Assembly (NCBI RefSeq): GCF_024721155.1
Contig: NZ_JAHVAP010000006.1
Location: forward strand, 1-64,000
Source of the DNA: Mucilaginibacter phenanthrenivorans
GTDB lineage: Bacteria; Bacteroidota; Bacteroidia; Sphingobacteriales; Sphingobacteriaceae
Direction: 5' to 3'
Length of the DNA stretch: 64,000 nt
Shown one piece after another: positions 53,226-61,997 of the stretch (the stretch's first letter is position 1; each line of letters opens with the position of its first letter). The translations under genes were made by a program, and so were the position numbers. The notes beneath the pieces were generated by a model. That model was not told the DNA's origin. It worked only from the letters and a program-made list of their open reading frames with translations, and ran no database searches.

Positions 53226-53570
53226 TTACTTCGCGTTAACCTGTGCAGGCTCAGAGATCTGAATTTCGGGGCGATTTTTATACATTAAAAAAACACCGGT
53301 TACGCAAAGTGGCTTACCTTTCAGATTGGTATAATCAAGGGTTATTTTATTGCCTTTTACCGCAACTGTGTATTTCTGATTAGGGTAAGCGGCCCCCATG
53401 TTTAATAAAGTGAGTGTATCGCTCACTATCCGCAGCGAATAAACGGTATCGCAGAGGGTTCCGGTTTTACCCAGGTTTTTGGCGAAATCATCTGAAGAAA
53501 AACGGTTTTGTGCTAACGCCGATCCAGCAAATATTAGCACTGCAAAAGCTGAAAGTATTAACTTTTTCAT
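53226..53570 (-). CDS. Secreted OB-fold-like small protein
   Basis: 114 aa with signal peptide (ILSAFAVLIFAGSALAQ). The mature part has five predicted beta strands; TLCDTVYSLRI, LTLLNMGAAYPNQKYTVAVKG and GKPLCVTGVFLMYKNRPEI look like the OB-fold proteins in which a K-G-K-P-x-hydrophobic turn precedes the last strand. Two Cys (GTLCD and KPLCV) could form a disulfide. Function unknown. Confidence 0.7.
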   Translation of the reverse strand: MKKLILSAFAVLIFAGSALAQNRFSSDDFAKNLGKTGTLCDTVYSLRIVSDTLTLLNMGAAYPNQKYTVAVKGNKITLDYTNLKGKPLCVTGVFLMYKNRPEIQISEPAQVNAK

Positions 53571-53581
53571 AGGGGTTTGAT

Positions 53582-54406
53582 TTATTCTGGTGTACTTGTT
53601 TCTCTACGGTATATTTTTATCGACCTTACAATGGAAGCGGCTATTGCATTTTGCCCATCTTCCGAATTCAGGTATTTTTCCTCACTGTTATTATTGATGT
53701 AGCCGGTCTCTACCAATACGGCCGGCATGGCACTATGAGCCAAAACCAAAACTCCCTGCTCCTTAACTCCGCGGCTTCTTCGGCCATCATTATCCCTGAA
53801 CTGTTTTTCCAAAATATCGCCGAAAAGGATACTTTGCTTGCGGTACTTCTGCATAAAAGTATTGAGCACGATCATGGATGTCGGGTCTTTTTCATTATAC
53901 CCGTCATAATTTTTCTTGTAATCCTTTTCAATGTAGATCGACGCGTTCTCCCTTAGTGCTTCCATCTGTTCTTCCTTGCGGTGATAGCCGTATACCAACA
54001 GCATTACGCCCTTTTCTTTGTGTGCAATCTTAGCTGTTCCTTCGGGCGATGAATTACAATGGATGGATACAAATAGATTAGCGTTGTTCTGGTTGGCAAT
54101 ATCGGCACGTTTGTTTAGCTGAACAAACCTGTCGGTGCTGCGGGTCATAATTACGTTTATTTCCGGCATATCCTTTTTAAGCAGTCGCTCCACCTTTTTT
54201 GCTATTGCCAGCGTTACATTTTTTTCAAAAGAATATGAGCCATGTGCACCCGGGTCCTTACCGCCATGCCCGGCGTCAATCACAACTGTCCTGAACTTAA
54301 AGAACGACTTAGCGCCATCATCACCACCGGCAAAGGATGTTAATATAAAAAACAGGAGCAGTGTTAGCGGGGCAAATATCTTTGAGCTTTTGGCTGGCGT
54401 GGTCAT
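53582..54406 (-). CDS. N-acetylmuramoyl-L-alanine amidase
   Basis: Zinc-dependent amidase (Amidase_3) cleaving peptidoglycan stem peptides in the periplasm. TVVIDAGHGGKDPGAHG, then VTLAIAKKVERLL, NLFVSIHCNSSPEG and VLVETGYINNNSEE are the family blocks and include the zinc His/Glu ligands and catalytic Glu. Signal sequence FAPLTLLLFFILTSFAGG; the start at 54406 is chosen over 54433, which adds nine residues. The OB-like gene follows 11 bp downstream. Confidence 0.93.
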   Translation of the reverse strand: MTTPAKSSKIFAPLTLLLFFILTSFAGGDDGAKSFFKFRTVVIDAGHGGKDPGAHGSYSFEKNVTLAIAKKVERLLKKDMPEINVIMTRSTDRFVQLNKRADIANQNNANLFVSIHCNSSPEGTAKIAHKEKGVMLLVYGYHRKEEQMEALRENASIYIEKDYKKNYDGYNEKDPTSMIVLNTFMQKYRKQSILFGDILEKQFRDNDGRRSRGVKEQGVLVLAHSAMPAVLVETGYINNNSEEKYLNSEDGQNAIAASIVRSIKIYRRETSTPE

Positions 54407-54439
54407 TAAAATAGATAAGCGCTTAACTGACAAATTGTT

Positions 54440-54880
54440 TCAATTTTGCGCAGGTTTGCTGCACTTTGGACACAGCCCGGTTGCGTATAGGGTGAACCCC
54501 TCGGGTTTAAAGCCTTTAGGGAGCTTTATTTCGGGTAAATTAAGCTCATCCAAACAGTATACGTTTTTACACAAGGTACAATTAAAGTGCAGGTGCTCAT
54601 CATGGTGATGATCTTCACCACAGGCCGACGAGCACATGGCATAATTTGCCGTACCGTTTAAATCAAATACTTTATGGATTATGCCTTTTTCTTCAAAGGC
54701 GTTCAATATGCGGTATAAGGTAACCCGGTCGATGTCGTTCATAACACCCTCCAAATCGGGCTGAGAGGTTGCAACATCCTTTGCTGATAACATAGACAGT
54801 ACCTTAAGGCGCGGTCCGGTTTTCTTTAAATGATGCTTTTCAAGCAGGTCCTCAAAATTATTATTATGAGTGTGAGTCAT
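54440..54880 (-). CDS. Fur-family metalloregulator (Zur-like)
   Basis: 146 aa with winged helix (RLKVLSMLSAKDVATSQPDLEG, DRVTLYRILNAFEEKGII) and metal ligands HHHDEHLHFNCTLC and CPKC: Cys101/Cys104 and Cys137/Cys140 form the structural zinc site. His-rich DHHHDEHLH suits Zur or Fur. Upstream lies a MerC-like gene with a Zur-type palindrome in its promoter. PerR seems less likely because of the histidine cluster. Confidence 0.9.
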   Translation of the reverse strand: MTHTHNNNFEDLLEKHHLKKTGPRLKVLSMLSAKDVATSQPDLEGVMNDIDRVTLYRILNAFEEKGIIHKVFDLNGTANYAMCSSACGEDHHHDEHLHFNCTLCKNVYCLDELNLPEIKLPKGFKPEGFTLYATGLCPKCSKPAQN

Positions 54881-54930
54881 TTTTAATATTAATAATTTAC
54901 GACAGCAAAGTTAAAAAGAATAAAACATAT

Positions 54931-54964
54931 TTAAGTCCTAAGTCAGTAGTCTTAAGTCCTAAGT
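54931..54964. repeat. TTAAGTCCTAAGT direct repeat
   Basis: The 13-bp word occurs at 54931-54943 and 54952-54964, 21 bp apart (two turns), with an inverted GTCTTGAGTCTT-like word nearby. It is the same word-repeat style as the spacers at 17670, 53141 and 61122. Confidence 0.6.
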
Positions 54965-54990
54965 AAATAAAAGACTCAAGACTATCGACT

Positions 54991-55416
54991 TTACTTATGC
55001 GGATGGCTGTGGCTTAAATGGAAGAAGGTATTATCTGAACTGCAAATGGTGGTGTATTTATAATTAAAGAAGTGCGCCGTAGCAATCAGCAGCCCCCCAA
55101 AAGGCACAATGATTGCCTCGCGCCAACTGGTAACGTAAAGGTGGCCGATGATGATCACTGCAAAGCCGCCAAACAGCAGTATTAAAGGTAAAACGCGATG
55201 ATGGGAGCGAAAATAAGATAGACCGATGGCGTAAAATCCTATAAATACTGCCAAAGTGATCATCCCCCATTCAAACCACGGATTGGCTAAAAAGCCTAAT
55301 CCAAGTAAGGGCAAACTGGTAATTAATAAGGGTACCAGGGCACAATGTATAGCACATAATATGGAGGCTGTCATCCCCACACTATCCAGCTTCGACGAGT
55401 GCTTTGAATGTTTCAT
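54991..55416 (-). CDS. MerC-domain membrane protein
   Basis: 141 aa, four membrane segments. ASILCAIHCALVPLL in TM1 carries the MerC cysteine pair CAIHC; the C-terminus ends with a His-rich tail FFHLSHSHPHK. Bacteroidota MerC-like proteins are often linked to zinc or iron regulation rather than mercury. The start is at 55416; the longer frame to 55452 runs through the Zur-like palindrome. Confidence 0.85.
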   Translation of the reverse strand: MKHSKHSSKLDSVGMTASILCAIHCALVPLLITSLPLLGLGFLANPWFEWGMITLAVFIGFYAIGLSYFRSHHRVLPLILLFGGFAVIIIGHLYVTSWREAIIVPFGGLLIATAHFFNYKYTTICSSDNTFFHLSHSHPHK

Positions 55417-55420
55417 GCTG

Positions 55421-55454
55421 CAAATATAATAACAAATGCAACCATATTGCATTT
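55421..55454 (-). promoter_or_regulatory. Zur/Fur-like box and promoter of the MerC gene
   Basis: AAATGCAA (55434-55441) and TTGCATTT (55447-55454) form a perfect inverted repeat with a 5-bp centre, of the Zur-box style known in Bacteroidota. TATATTTG on the minus strand (55428-55421) is the -7 box, so a bound Fur-family repressor would block the promoter. The -7 box ends four bases before the ATG, pointing to a very short leader. Confidence 0.65.
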
Positions 55455-55521
55455 AAAAATTACTTTTTTAGTCATGTTAATTTAATATTATTTTAGAGTT
55501 TCCTAATCGTTTATCAATTAT

Positions 55522-55529
55522 TACTTTTG
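55522..55529 (+). promoter_or_regulatory. -7 box TACTTTTG
   Basis: Matches TAnnTTTG and contains the TTG that opens the reading frame; the real start of the PAP2-like gene must therefore be downstream. Confidence 0.5.
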
Positions 55530-55556
55530 CGGTCGCTAAAAGTTAAATGTTCCTAC

Positions 55557-56204
55557 GTGTCACTAAAGTCCGTTAAAAATATTTGGAGAGAAACCTGGAG
55601 ATTAACTTACAGGCGTCAGCAAATTGTTATTGGCACTATCGTCATGATGTCGGTGGTTTTTACAATGCCCTTATTTTTTGGCCATATTGAAAAACGGCAG
55701 GGCACGTTGATAAAAGATCCGGTTTTAGCAGCTATCCCTCCGCATGACGTATCGGTATTAATTTTTGCGGTTATCTGGGGCATGATCCTGCTTTGCGCAA
55801 TCAGGGCCGCCTACAAACCGTCTATCTACATAACTTACTGCTGGGCACTTATCCCCATAACCCTGCTTCGCTTCATTTCCATCAGCATAGTGCCGCTTGA
55901 GCCACCTATAGGCTTGCAACCACTCATCGACCCACTAACTGCCGTTTTTTACGGCCATGCAGCTATAATAAAAGATCTTTTTTTCTCGGGCCATATATCT
56001 ACGCTTACCCTTATCTTCTTATGCCTCGAAAAACGAAACGACAAAATCATCGGCTTTATTGCGACACTAATTGTTGCCTTTCTTTTGCTGGTGCAGCACA
56101 TTCACTATACCATTGATATCCTCGCTGCGCCGGGAATAGTTTTTATTTGTTATCGCATTACCCGCGGATTTTTGGAAAAGAAAATGGTAGTTAAGCTTAA
56201 ATAA
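55557..56204 (+). CDS. PAP2-like/sphingomyelin-synthase-related membrane phosphatase or transferase
   Basis: About 215 aa, six membrane segments. FFSGHISTLTLIFL and HIHYTIDILAAP carry the SGH and H-x4-D elements of the PAP2_C/sphingomyelin-synthase-like lipid phosphate family. Start: no in-frame ATG precedes the conserved region; GTG at 55557 is chosen since the TTG at 55527 belongs to a -7 promoter box. Probably handles a lipid phosphate or choline-type headgroup. Confidence 0.8.
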   Translation: MSLKSVKNIWRETWRLTYRRQQIVIGTIVMMSVVFTMPLFFGHIEKRQGTLIKDPVLAAIPPHDVSVLIFAVIWGMILLCAIRAAYKPSIYITYCWALIPITLLRFISISIVPLEPPIGLQPLIDPLTAVFYGHAAIIKDLFFSGHISTLTLIFLCLEKRNDKIIGFIATLIVAFLLLVQHIHYTIDILAAPGIVFICYRITRGFLEKKMVVKLK

Positions 56205-56262
56205 AAAAGCAGCCCCTGTATCTTCTACAAAGAACTGCTTAAGGTTGATAATTGGAAAGTTC

Positions 56263-57048
56263 CTATTTTGAGAACCGGGGCATCAAATCGGTTGCACCTC
56301 CTAATATTTTCACCTTATAACGGTATCCGCCGTTAAACACATCTTCCTCCTTTAAAAATTCATGATCCTTTTTACTGATCCAGAACGTTTGGGTAAAATG
56401 CCCGTTGGGGCTGTCCCCCTCACTGAATAGTTTCCAGCAGTCTGCTTTTTCATTGCCCAATGTGGCTAATACCTCGCTGCCGGTTACCTTGTACAGGTAG
56501 TACTTTGGTGGATCTAGCCCCGCATCATAAAAATTGATGGCAAAGGTTTTGCCTGTAGCCAGCGGTAACATTTCAAAAGTCTCGATGTCAAGGTTCCAGT
56601 TAAAGTTAGGTTCCTTAAAATCAAGCGAGAAACCTTTTTTGTCATTATCTGTTACAGTGTCTGCGCCTGTAACTTTATCAGCATTCCAGTTGTAGGCGCC
56701 GGTTTGGCCGCGAACTGTTTCCGAAAAATATACCGGTTCAAAATCTGCAGCTTTATTTACAGAATATGCCTGCCGGTACGAAGTAGTATCGCTGCCATAC
56801 CAGTGCTGGGTGATGGTAAAAACCTTTTCGCCGTTGCGGGTTTCGGTTTTAACATCGCGAAGCCAATACCAAAACCTAAGCACCTTTGGCGTTTTCGGAA
56901 ATTGGAAATATACCAGGTATTGGTTAAGCGCCGGTTTTAACACCGATGTATTTAACCGCTTGTCCTTAAGGCGAATGGTATCTATTTGCCCGTAAGCGAT
57001 GTTTATTGAACAATATGTTATAATGATAATGTATAAGAGCTTTTTCAT
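56263..57048 (-). CDS. Secreted beta-rich protein resembling DUF3108
   Basis: 261 aa with signal peptide (LLYIIIITYCSINIAYGQ). The mature domain has many short strands; NLDIETFEMLPLATGKTFAINFYD and SEVLATLGNEKADCWKLF look like DUF3108-type periplasmic beta-sandwich proteins, but I cannot confirm this. Followed on the same strand, upstream at 57059, by a PD40 protein, with 10 bp between them, so probably co-transcribed. Confidence 0.7.
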   Translation of the reverse strand: MKKLLYIIIITYCSINIAYGQIDTIRLKDKRLNTSVLKPALNQYLVYFQFPKTPKVLRFWYWLRDVKTETRNGEKVFTITQHWYGSDTTSYRQAYSVNKAADFEPVYFSETVRGQTGAYNWNADKVTGADTVTDNDKKGFSLDFKEPNFNWNLDIETFEMLPLATGKTFAINFYDAGLDPPKYYLYKVTGSEVLATLGNEKADCWKLFSEGDSPNGHFTQTFWISKKDHEFLKEEDVFNGGYRYKVKILGGATDLMPRFSK

Positions 57049-57058
57049 TGATGTATTA

Positions 57059-58024
57059 TTATTTCGATGCCGGGAGATTAACCGGGATCATTAATATGTT
57101 TCCCTCGCTGTTAAAAATGCTTATGTTTTCTGCTTCCAGCTCGTCGTAATTAAGCGGCTTACCTTTTATGTTTCGTTTATAAAAACCCTGGATGCGGCTG
57201 GACGAATAGTACAAGGTTTTACCATCGCGCGATACGTAGGGCGATGAATTGCCATCGCCATTGTTTACCTGCGGGCCAAGCTTTTGGGCAGTCCCCCATC
57301 CGTTGGCGTTTTTGGAGCAGTAATACAGATCGTTCCCGCTTAAGAAAACCATGTAGCTTTCATCAGGTGCTATAAAGGGGTCCTGCATATCTTCCTTCCC
57401 AAGCAAGGCTAATTTTTCAGGCTTTTCGTAATGATCGCCAAGCCATTTGGCAGAGTAACTGGCCATACCTGCATTGCCTTCCCTGCCACGTGAACAAAAG
57501 AAAAGCGTCCCCTTACTGCTTACGGATGGTGCATAGTTGTTAGCTCCATCCAGGCATACCGGTGAATCCACATGCTTCGGTTCCGACCATTCATCTCCCG
57601 AAAGGTGATCGACGTACCAGATATGATAATTTTTCTGCGGCTTTTCCTCGCCGGCCTTGAACGGGCGGTTAGAAATAAAGAACATCCTTTTACCATCGGG
57701 ACTTACAAACGGATCGGTATCATTATACTTGCCCGAAAAGGCGGCCACTACGGGCCTGCTCCACTTACCATCAACAAGTTTTGAATAGCAAACGGTCCAG
57801 TAAATGGCGCCGCGTGAAAAATAGACGGTATTACCATCCGGGGAAAACGAGGTGGCCCATTCGGAAAATGGGGTTGATACAACGCCCTCTGCAAATACCT
57901 TTGGCCTTGACGCAGTGTCAACAATATTAGGCGGTGAAGCCTGGCTGAATACGGAGAAAACAGCGCACACGGTAATAATTACACCGAACGCGATTTCCCT
58001 TGCAAGCCAATATAGAAAATGCAT
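57059..58024 (-). CDS. Secreted PD40/WD40-like beta-propeller protein
   Basis: 321 aa from the ATG at 58024 (MHFLYWLAREIAFGVIITV); the upstream 42 codons overlap the end of the DUF2911 gene in another frame. Blades: SFSPDGNTVYFSRG, FVSPDGKRMFFISNRPF, VSSKGTLFFCSRG, IAPDESYMVFLSG, VSRDGKTLYYSSSR. TolB-like propellers bind ligands or partners in the periplasm. Between a DUF2911 gene and the DUF3108-like gene, same strand. Confidence 0.88.
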   Translation of the reverse strand: MHFLYWLAREIAFGVIITVCAVFSVFSQASPPNIVDTASRPKVFAEGVVSTPFSEWATSFSPDGNTVYFSRGAIYWTVCYSKLVDGKWSRPVVAAFSGKYNDTDPFVSPDGKRMFFISNRPFKAGEEKPQKNYHIWYVDHLSGDEWSEPKHVDSPVCLDGANNYAPSVSSKGTLFFCSRGREGNAGMASYSAKWLGDHYEKPEKLALLGKEDMQDPFIAPDESYMVFLSGNDLYYCSKNANGWGTAQKLGPQVNNGDGNSSPYVSRDGKTLYYSSSRIQGFYKRNIKGKPLNYDELEAENISIFNSEGNILMIPVNLPASK

Positions 58025-58052
58025 AACTGATTTTTTATTGAGATGATTGCCT

Positions 58053-59171
58053 TTAGTTGATATCCTTACCTTCTTGCAAAGTCTTGATGAATTTGGCGGT
58101 GATATTCTTGTTTGGCTGATCAACCGCTTGCGACTGCGCCTTTTGAGCAAACGTTAGCGCTTTTTTATAATCGCCAACAGCCGAATAGCCCCGCGCCATA
58201 CCTGCGTTAGTTAAAAACTCATCAGGATGCTTGTCATAATTCACCTTAAATACTTCAAGGGCTTCCTTACCTTTTTTTGCACGGGTTAAGGTCCTGGCGT
58301 AAAAATACAGTTCGTTCTCATCGCCATAAGGCAAAGCTTTTTTCATCACTTCTGCCGCTTCTGAACTACGGCCAAGGCTGTCAAGTACGGTTGCTTTGGC
58401 GCTCCATGCCGGGAAACTCTGGCTTCCGCCAAAATCCGGTCCGATGGCTGTGTTTGCCCATGTTAATGCCTCTTCCAGGTTGGTCTTATTTTTGGCACAA
58501 TACGTAGCAGCCTCGGCCCAGCTTTCCCAGGTAAATCCTTTCTCACTCCTCAGCTCCCTCCTGTATGATGCAAGTTGGGTATTTATAACATCAACGTCTA
58601 TTTTAAACGGTATTACCAGTTTCTCCCATTGTAATTGCACCGTCGCGCTTCCGGGTGTTTGGTCGCCAAACTCGTATTTTAACCATTCCACACTTTTATC
58701 CGCAGGAACCGGTTTTACCTTTACCCTCAGGGCATCCTCGGCAGGGCTATAAAAAAAGCTCCCCCATGAGGTCGAGTTTTTCGAGAAGATCAGGGTACAT
58801 TCCCCTGGATCATAAGCGACAAAGAACCCGTATTTTCCGGCGGGCAGTGGCTGTCCCTCAATCTTCACATCGGTTGAAAATTCAATGGTTGTATTTTCAT
58901 TGGCGCCGGCTCGCCACGGAGCTGCCTTCGAGGTGCCGAAACCCTGGTCGACATATCCCGGGGGAACCAGTTCTCCCCAAATATGGCCGTCTCTTTTGTT
59001 TACGTGCGGGCGGCTATACTTAATAGTTACGTCAGTAATGCCAATCTGCTCGGTAACAGATGCTCTTTTATTTCCGCCGCTTGGCAGTGAGGTTAGCTGC
59101 GCGCTAACAAGGTTAATAAAGCCGAATTGAAGACATGCCATGATGATAAAGGCATTTACAAGTTTTTTCAT
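58053..59171 (-). CDS. DUF2911 protein with TPR domain
   Basis: 372 aa, signal peptide (AFIIMACLQFGFINLVSAQ). DUF2911 occupies about 30-190 (VTIKYSRPHVNKRDGHIWGE, AGANENTTIEFS, LPAGKYGFFVAY, ECTLIFSKNSTSWGSFFY), followed by TPR-like helices from about 225. Common secreted Bacteroidota protein with no assigned function. The first gene of a leftward group with the PD40 and DUF3108-like genes, 28 bp apart. Confidence 0.92.
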   Translation of the reverse strand: MKKLVNAFIIMACLQFGFINLVSAQLTSLPSGGNKRASVTEQIGITDVTIKYSRPHVNKRDGHIWGELVPPGYVDQGFGTSKAAPWRAGANENTTIEFSTDVKIEGQPLPAGKYGFFVAYDPGECTLIFSKNSTSWGSFFYSPAEDALRVKVKPVPADKSVEWLKYEFGDQTPGSATVQLQWEKLVIPFKIDVDVINTQLASYRRELRSEKGFTWESWAEAATYCAKNKTNLEEALTWANTAIGPDFGGSQSFPAWSAKATVLDSLGRSSEAAEVMKKALPYGDENELYFYARTLTRAKKGKEALEVFKVNYDKHPDEFLTNAGMARGYSAVGDYKKALTFAQKAQSQAVDQPNKNITAKFIKTLQEGKDIN

Positions 59172-59394
59172 ATCAAAGGTTTTTATTTTTTATGTACGGT
59201 TGAACAGAATTTTTAATAAAGCTTGATTTTATTGCATAATCGGGCAAATCATTTAAACCTTATGGTGTTTATTTTAAATGATTTACCCAATAATATCAAC
59301 AGACCGTATTTACTTTATACCATCATTTGTTGAATAAAAAAGCCTGATTATTGAAAACAGGCTGTCAAAATCAAAAAGCTTTGTAAATTTAAAA

Positions 59395-60414
59395 ATGAAA
59401 TTTATGAAGTGGCAGGCAAGCATTGTACAATTACAATACTTGATTTGGATAGCGGTTCTCTTTATTATCTTTTTCACCTATTTGCCCGAGGACGGCGTTT
59501 ACCAGGCGGGCACCTTTGCGCTTATCAATGTTGCTTTTTATATCATACTAATTTATGGCAATATAAATTTCCTGTTCCCACGTTTTTACGAGAAAGGGCA
59601 TAAGGCACAGTATGTTTTTTATGTGGTGATATTCCTTATAGGCGGTGGTATGTTACGGGGATATTTGATCATGTACCTGGATATTCATTTTTTTTCACTG
59701 AAGCCCACGCCGATGACAATCCACATGTTCATCTACTTTATTGTTGCCGGTTTCTTAACTTTCCTATTGAGTTTTATCTTCCGCATCGCTATTGCTTATT
59801 TCGCACTTAAGCAGCAATCGGAAAAAATATTGGTGCAAAAAAGCCAGGCCGAATTAAACCTATTAAAATCGCAGGTGCAGCCGCATTTCCTGTTTAATAC
59901 ACTCAACAACATTTATTACGAAGCCTATCGCGAGGCGCCACGAACAGCAAAGCTGATTGAGCGGCTATCAGACATTATGCGCTATTTTGTTGATGAAAGC
60001 CCCAAAGAAGAAGTTTCACTGGCTACAGAGGTGCAGTTTTTAGAGAATTATATCGCCCTCGAAAAGATCCGCATCCGGCACGAAATTGAACTAAATTTCA
60101 TTAAGGATTGCAACGCCGACCTCCGCATTCCACCAATGCTACTGATGACCTTTGTCGAAAATATTTTTAAGCACGGCATCGATAAATCGAGCAGTAAAAA
60201 TAAGATTGATTTGTCGTTAACACAAAAGGACGGTTACCTGTTATTTGAAACACGAAACCAGATCCATGAGAAACCGGGGACAACCGAGCCGAACGGCTTT
60301 GGCATTGAAAACTTACGCAAGCGCCTTACGCTGTTATATGGCTCAAACTTTGAACTAAAAATAAGCAACCCCGGCAATTATTTTACCGCATTTTTAAAAG
60401 TACCGATAGCATGA
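59395..60414 (+). CDS. LytS/YpdA-type sensor histidine kinase
   Basis: 339 aa; four N-terminal membrane segments (about 15-30, 38-58, 72-92, 108-138), then the His_kinase (PF06580) domain with LLKSQVQPHFLFNTLNNIYY (His164 as the phosphoacceptor) and an HATPase_c-like end with GFGIENLRKRL. No periplasmic sensing domain, so it senses within the membrane. Overlaps the response-regulator gene by ATGA at 60411-60414. Confidence 0.94.
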   Translation: MKFMKWQASIVQLQYLIWIAVLFIIFFTYLPEDGVYQAGTFALINVAFYIILIYGNINFLFPRFYEKGHKAQYVFYVVIFLIGGGMLRGYLIMYLDIHFFSLKPTPMTIHMFIYFIVAGFLTFLLSFIFRIAIAYFALKQQSEKILVQKSQAELNLLKSQVQPHFLFNTLNNIYYEAYREAPRTAKLIERLSDIMRYFVDESPKEEVSLATEVQFLENYIALEKIRIRHEIELNFIKDCNADLRIPPMLLMTFVENIFKHGIDKSSSKNKIDLSLTQKDGYLLFETRNQIHEKPGTTEPNGFGIENLRKRLTLLYGSNFELKISNPGNYFTAFLKVPIA

Positions 60415-61121
60415 CCCTTAGCTGTATAATTATTGACGATGAGCCTAATGCCGTAAACCTGCTCGAGATCCTGATCTGCCAGAATACCAAATGGCAGCTT
60501 TTGGCAAAATGCTATGATGCGCTGGAAGCGATGGCCTTTTTAAAGGAGAACAAGCCTGATTTTATTTTCCTGGATATCAATATGCCACAGCTGAGCGGCA
60601 TGGAACTCGCAGGCCTGTTATCAAAAGATACAAAAATTGTTTTTACCACCGCCTACTCTGAGTACGCCGCCGAAAGCTACGCCTTCCAAACCATCGATTA
60701 CCTGCTAAAACCCATAACGCTTAAACGCTTTTTGGAGGCTATGCAAAAGATTGAGGCTTATTTTACAATCCATGTTGCTAATCACAACACGTTACCGTCG
60801 GGAGGCAACGAGTACTTCTTTGTAAAATCAGGCAAAGTATTAAGGAAAATATTACTGGAAGAAATCCAATATTTTGAGGGCGAAAAAGAGTATGTACGCC
60901 TGGTGACCCCTACCGAGCAATTGCTTATTTACCGCAGGCTGAAGGACATTGAAGAGCAACTGAATCCGCCATTTGTAAGGGTGCATAACTCCTATATCGT
61001 TAACACCAAACAGATCATCAAGATCCAGGATAACCACATTTATATCGCCACAAAACAGATTCCCATCAGCGAAAAGTTTAAGGATGGCTTTATGGCGGTG
61101 ATAAACCAGCGGATCTTTTAA
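60411..61121 (+). CDS. LytTR-family response regulator
   Basis: 236 aa: receiver domain with DFIFLDINMPQLSG (Asp55 as phosphorylation site) and FTTAYSEYAAESYAFQTIDYLLKP, then a C-terminal LytTR DNA-binding domain from about 130 (YFFVKSGKVLRKILLEEIQYFEGEKEYVRL, FVRVHNSYIVNTKQI). Works with the LytS-like kinase encoded immediately upstream. The target genes are not indicated. Confidence 0.95.
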   Translation: MTLSCIIIDDEPNAVNLLEILICQNTKWQLLAKCYDALEAMAFLKENKPDFIFLDINMPQLSGMELAGLLSKDTKIVFTTAYSEYAAESYAFQTIDYLLKPITLKRFLEAMQKIEAYFTIHVANHNTLPSGGNEYFFVKSGKVLRKILLEEIQYFEGEKEYVRLVTPTEQLLIYRRLKDIEEQLNPPFVRVHNSYIVNTKQIIKIQDNHIYIATKQIPISEKFKDGFMAVINQRIF

Positions 61122-61206
61122 CTAAGATCTATAGGACGGGAAGATTAAAGGAATTAAGAGATTAGAAAATCCTAATCCTAAAATCCTTTTATCCTACCGA
61201 TCTTAG
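61122..61206. repeat. Word-repeat inverted structure after LytTR gene
   Basis: CTAAGATC (61122-61129) pairs with GATCTTAG (61199-61206) and inner AGGATT/AATCCT words pair too. Probably a terminator for the LytS/LytTR pair; it sits just ahead of the promoter of the next regulator. Confidence 0.55.
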
Positions 61207-61208
61207 TT

Positions 61209-61216
61209 TATATTTG
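61209..61216 (+). promoter_or_regulatory. -7 box TATATTTG, six bases from the ATG
   Basis: Perfect TAnnTTTG match ending at 61216; the ATG of the OmpR-type gene is at 61223. With the usual 5-7 nt to the start of transcription, the mRNA would begin at or near the A of ATG. Confidence 0.6.
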
Positions 61217-61222
61217 CCCCTT

Positions 61223-61906
61223 ATGGCCCACATCTGTTTAATTGAGGATGAACAAAAAGTTGCTGCATTTGTAAGCAAGGGGCTTGAGGAGCAGGGTTAT
61301 AAAATCGACGTAGCAAATGATGGCGCGTCGGCAAAGGCTCTTTTGGAAAAAAGCAATTTCGACCTTTTGATCCTGGATGTAATGCTGCCAGATATCAACG
61401 GTATAGAGCTATGCCGCCAAATACGGTCCATCGATACAAAAACTCCAATTTTAATGCTTACCGCGCTCGACCAGATCCAAAATAAGGTATCGGGCCTAAA
61501 AGCGGGCGCCGATGACTACCTGGTAAAACCTTTCCATTTTGTTGAACTGCTGGCGCGCATCGAGGCGCTGTTACGCAGGCAAAAGGCCGTTGAAACTACT
61601 GCTCACGTTTTAGTTTTTGACGACCTGCGACTTGATACCTGGAGCAATATTGCGGAAAGGACTGGGCGGCAAATTGCGCTTACCGCTAAGGAATATACTT
61701 TGCTGGAACTTTTCATGAATCATCCTAACAAGGTTTTATCGCGCGAATACATTGCTGAGCAGGTTTGGAAAATAGATTTCGATACCGGCACCAACTTTAT
61801 AGATGTGTACGTAAATTACCTTCGTAAAAAAATTGAAAAAGGCTTTAACAATAAATTGATCCATACCGTAATAGGGATGGGATACATCCTGAAGAGCGAG
61901 AAATAA
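61223..61906 (+). CDS. OmpR-family response regulator
   Basis: 227 aa; start at ATG 61223 (MAHICLIEDEQKVAAFV), not the TTG at 61214, which is inside the -7 box. Receiver: DLLILDVMLPDINGIELC (Asp52 as phosphorylation site), MLTALDQI, ADDYLVKPF. C-terminal winged helix: LTAKEYTLLELFMNHPNKVLSREYI and NFIDVYVNYLRKKI. Pairs with the following HAMP kinase, 92 bp on. Resembles CusR-type metal regulators, and a TolC-family efflux gene follows. Confidence 0.95.
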   Translation: MAHICLIEDEQKVAAFVSKGLEEQGYKIDVANDGASAKALLEKSNFDLLILDVMLPDINGIELCRQIRSIDTKTPILMLTALDQIQNKVSGLKAGADDYLVKPFHFVELLARIEALLRRQKAVETTAHVLVFDDLRLDTWSNIAERTGRQIALTAKEYTLLELFMNHPNKVLSREYIAEQVWKIDFDTGTNFIDVYVNYLRKKIEKGFNNKLIHTVIGMGYILKSEK

Positions 61907-61997
61907 GAAGAATTGCCGTTTATGAAGAACCGCTGCTAATGTGACCCCACGGGGCTTACCTTTTTGCAGACAAGATATATCAAATACCCCTACCCCA

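Noticed and set aside
55452..55454. Upstream start of the MerC-like gene
   Set aside because: The region between 55416 and 55454 is the promoter and Zur-like palindrome.
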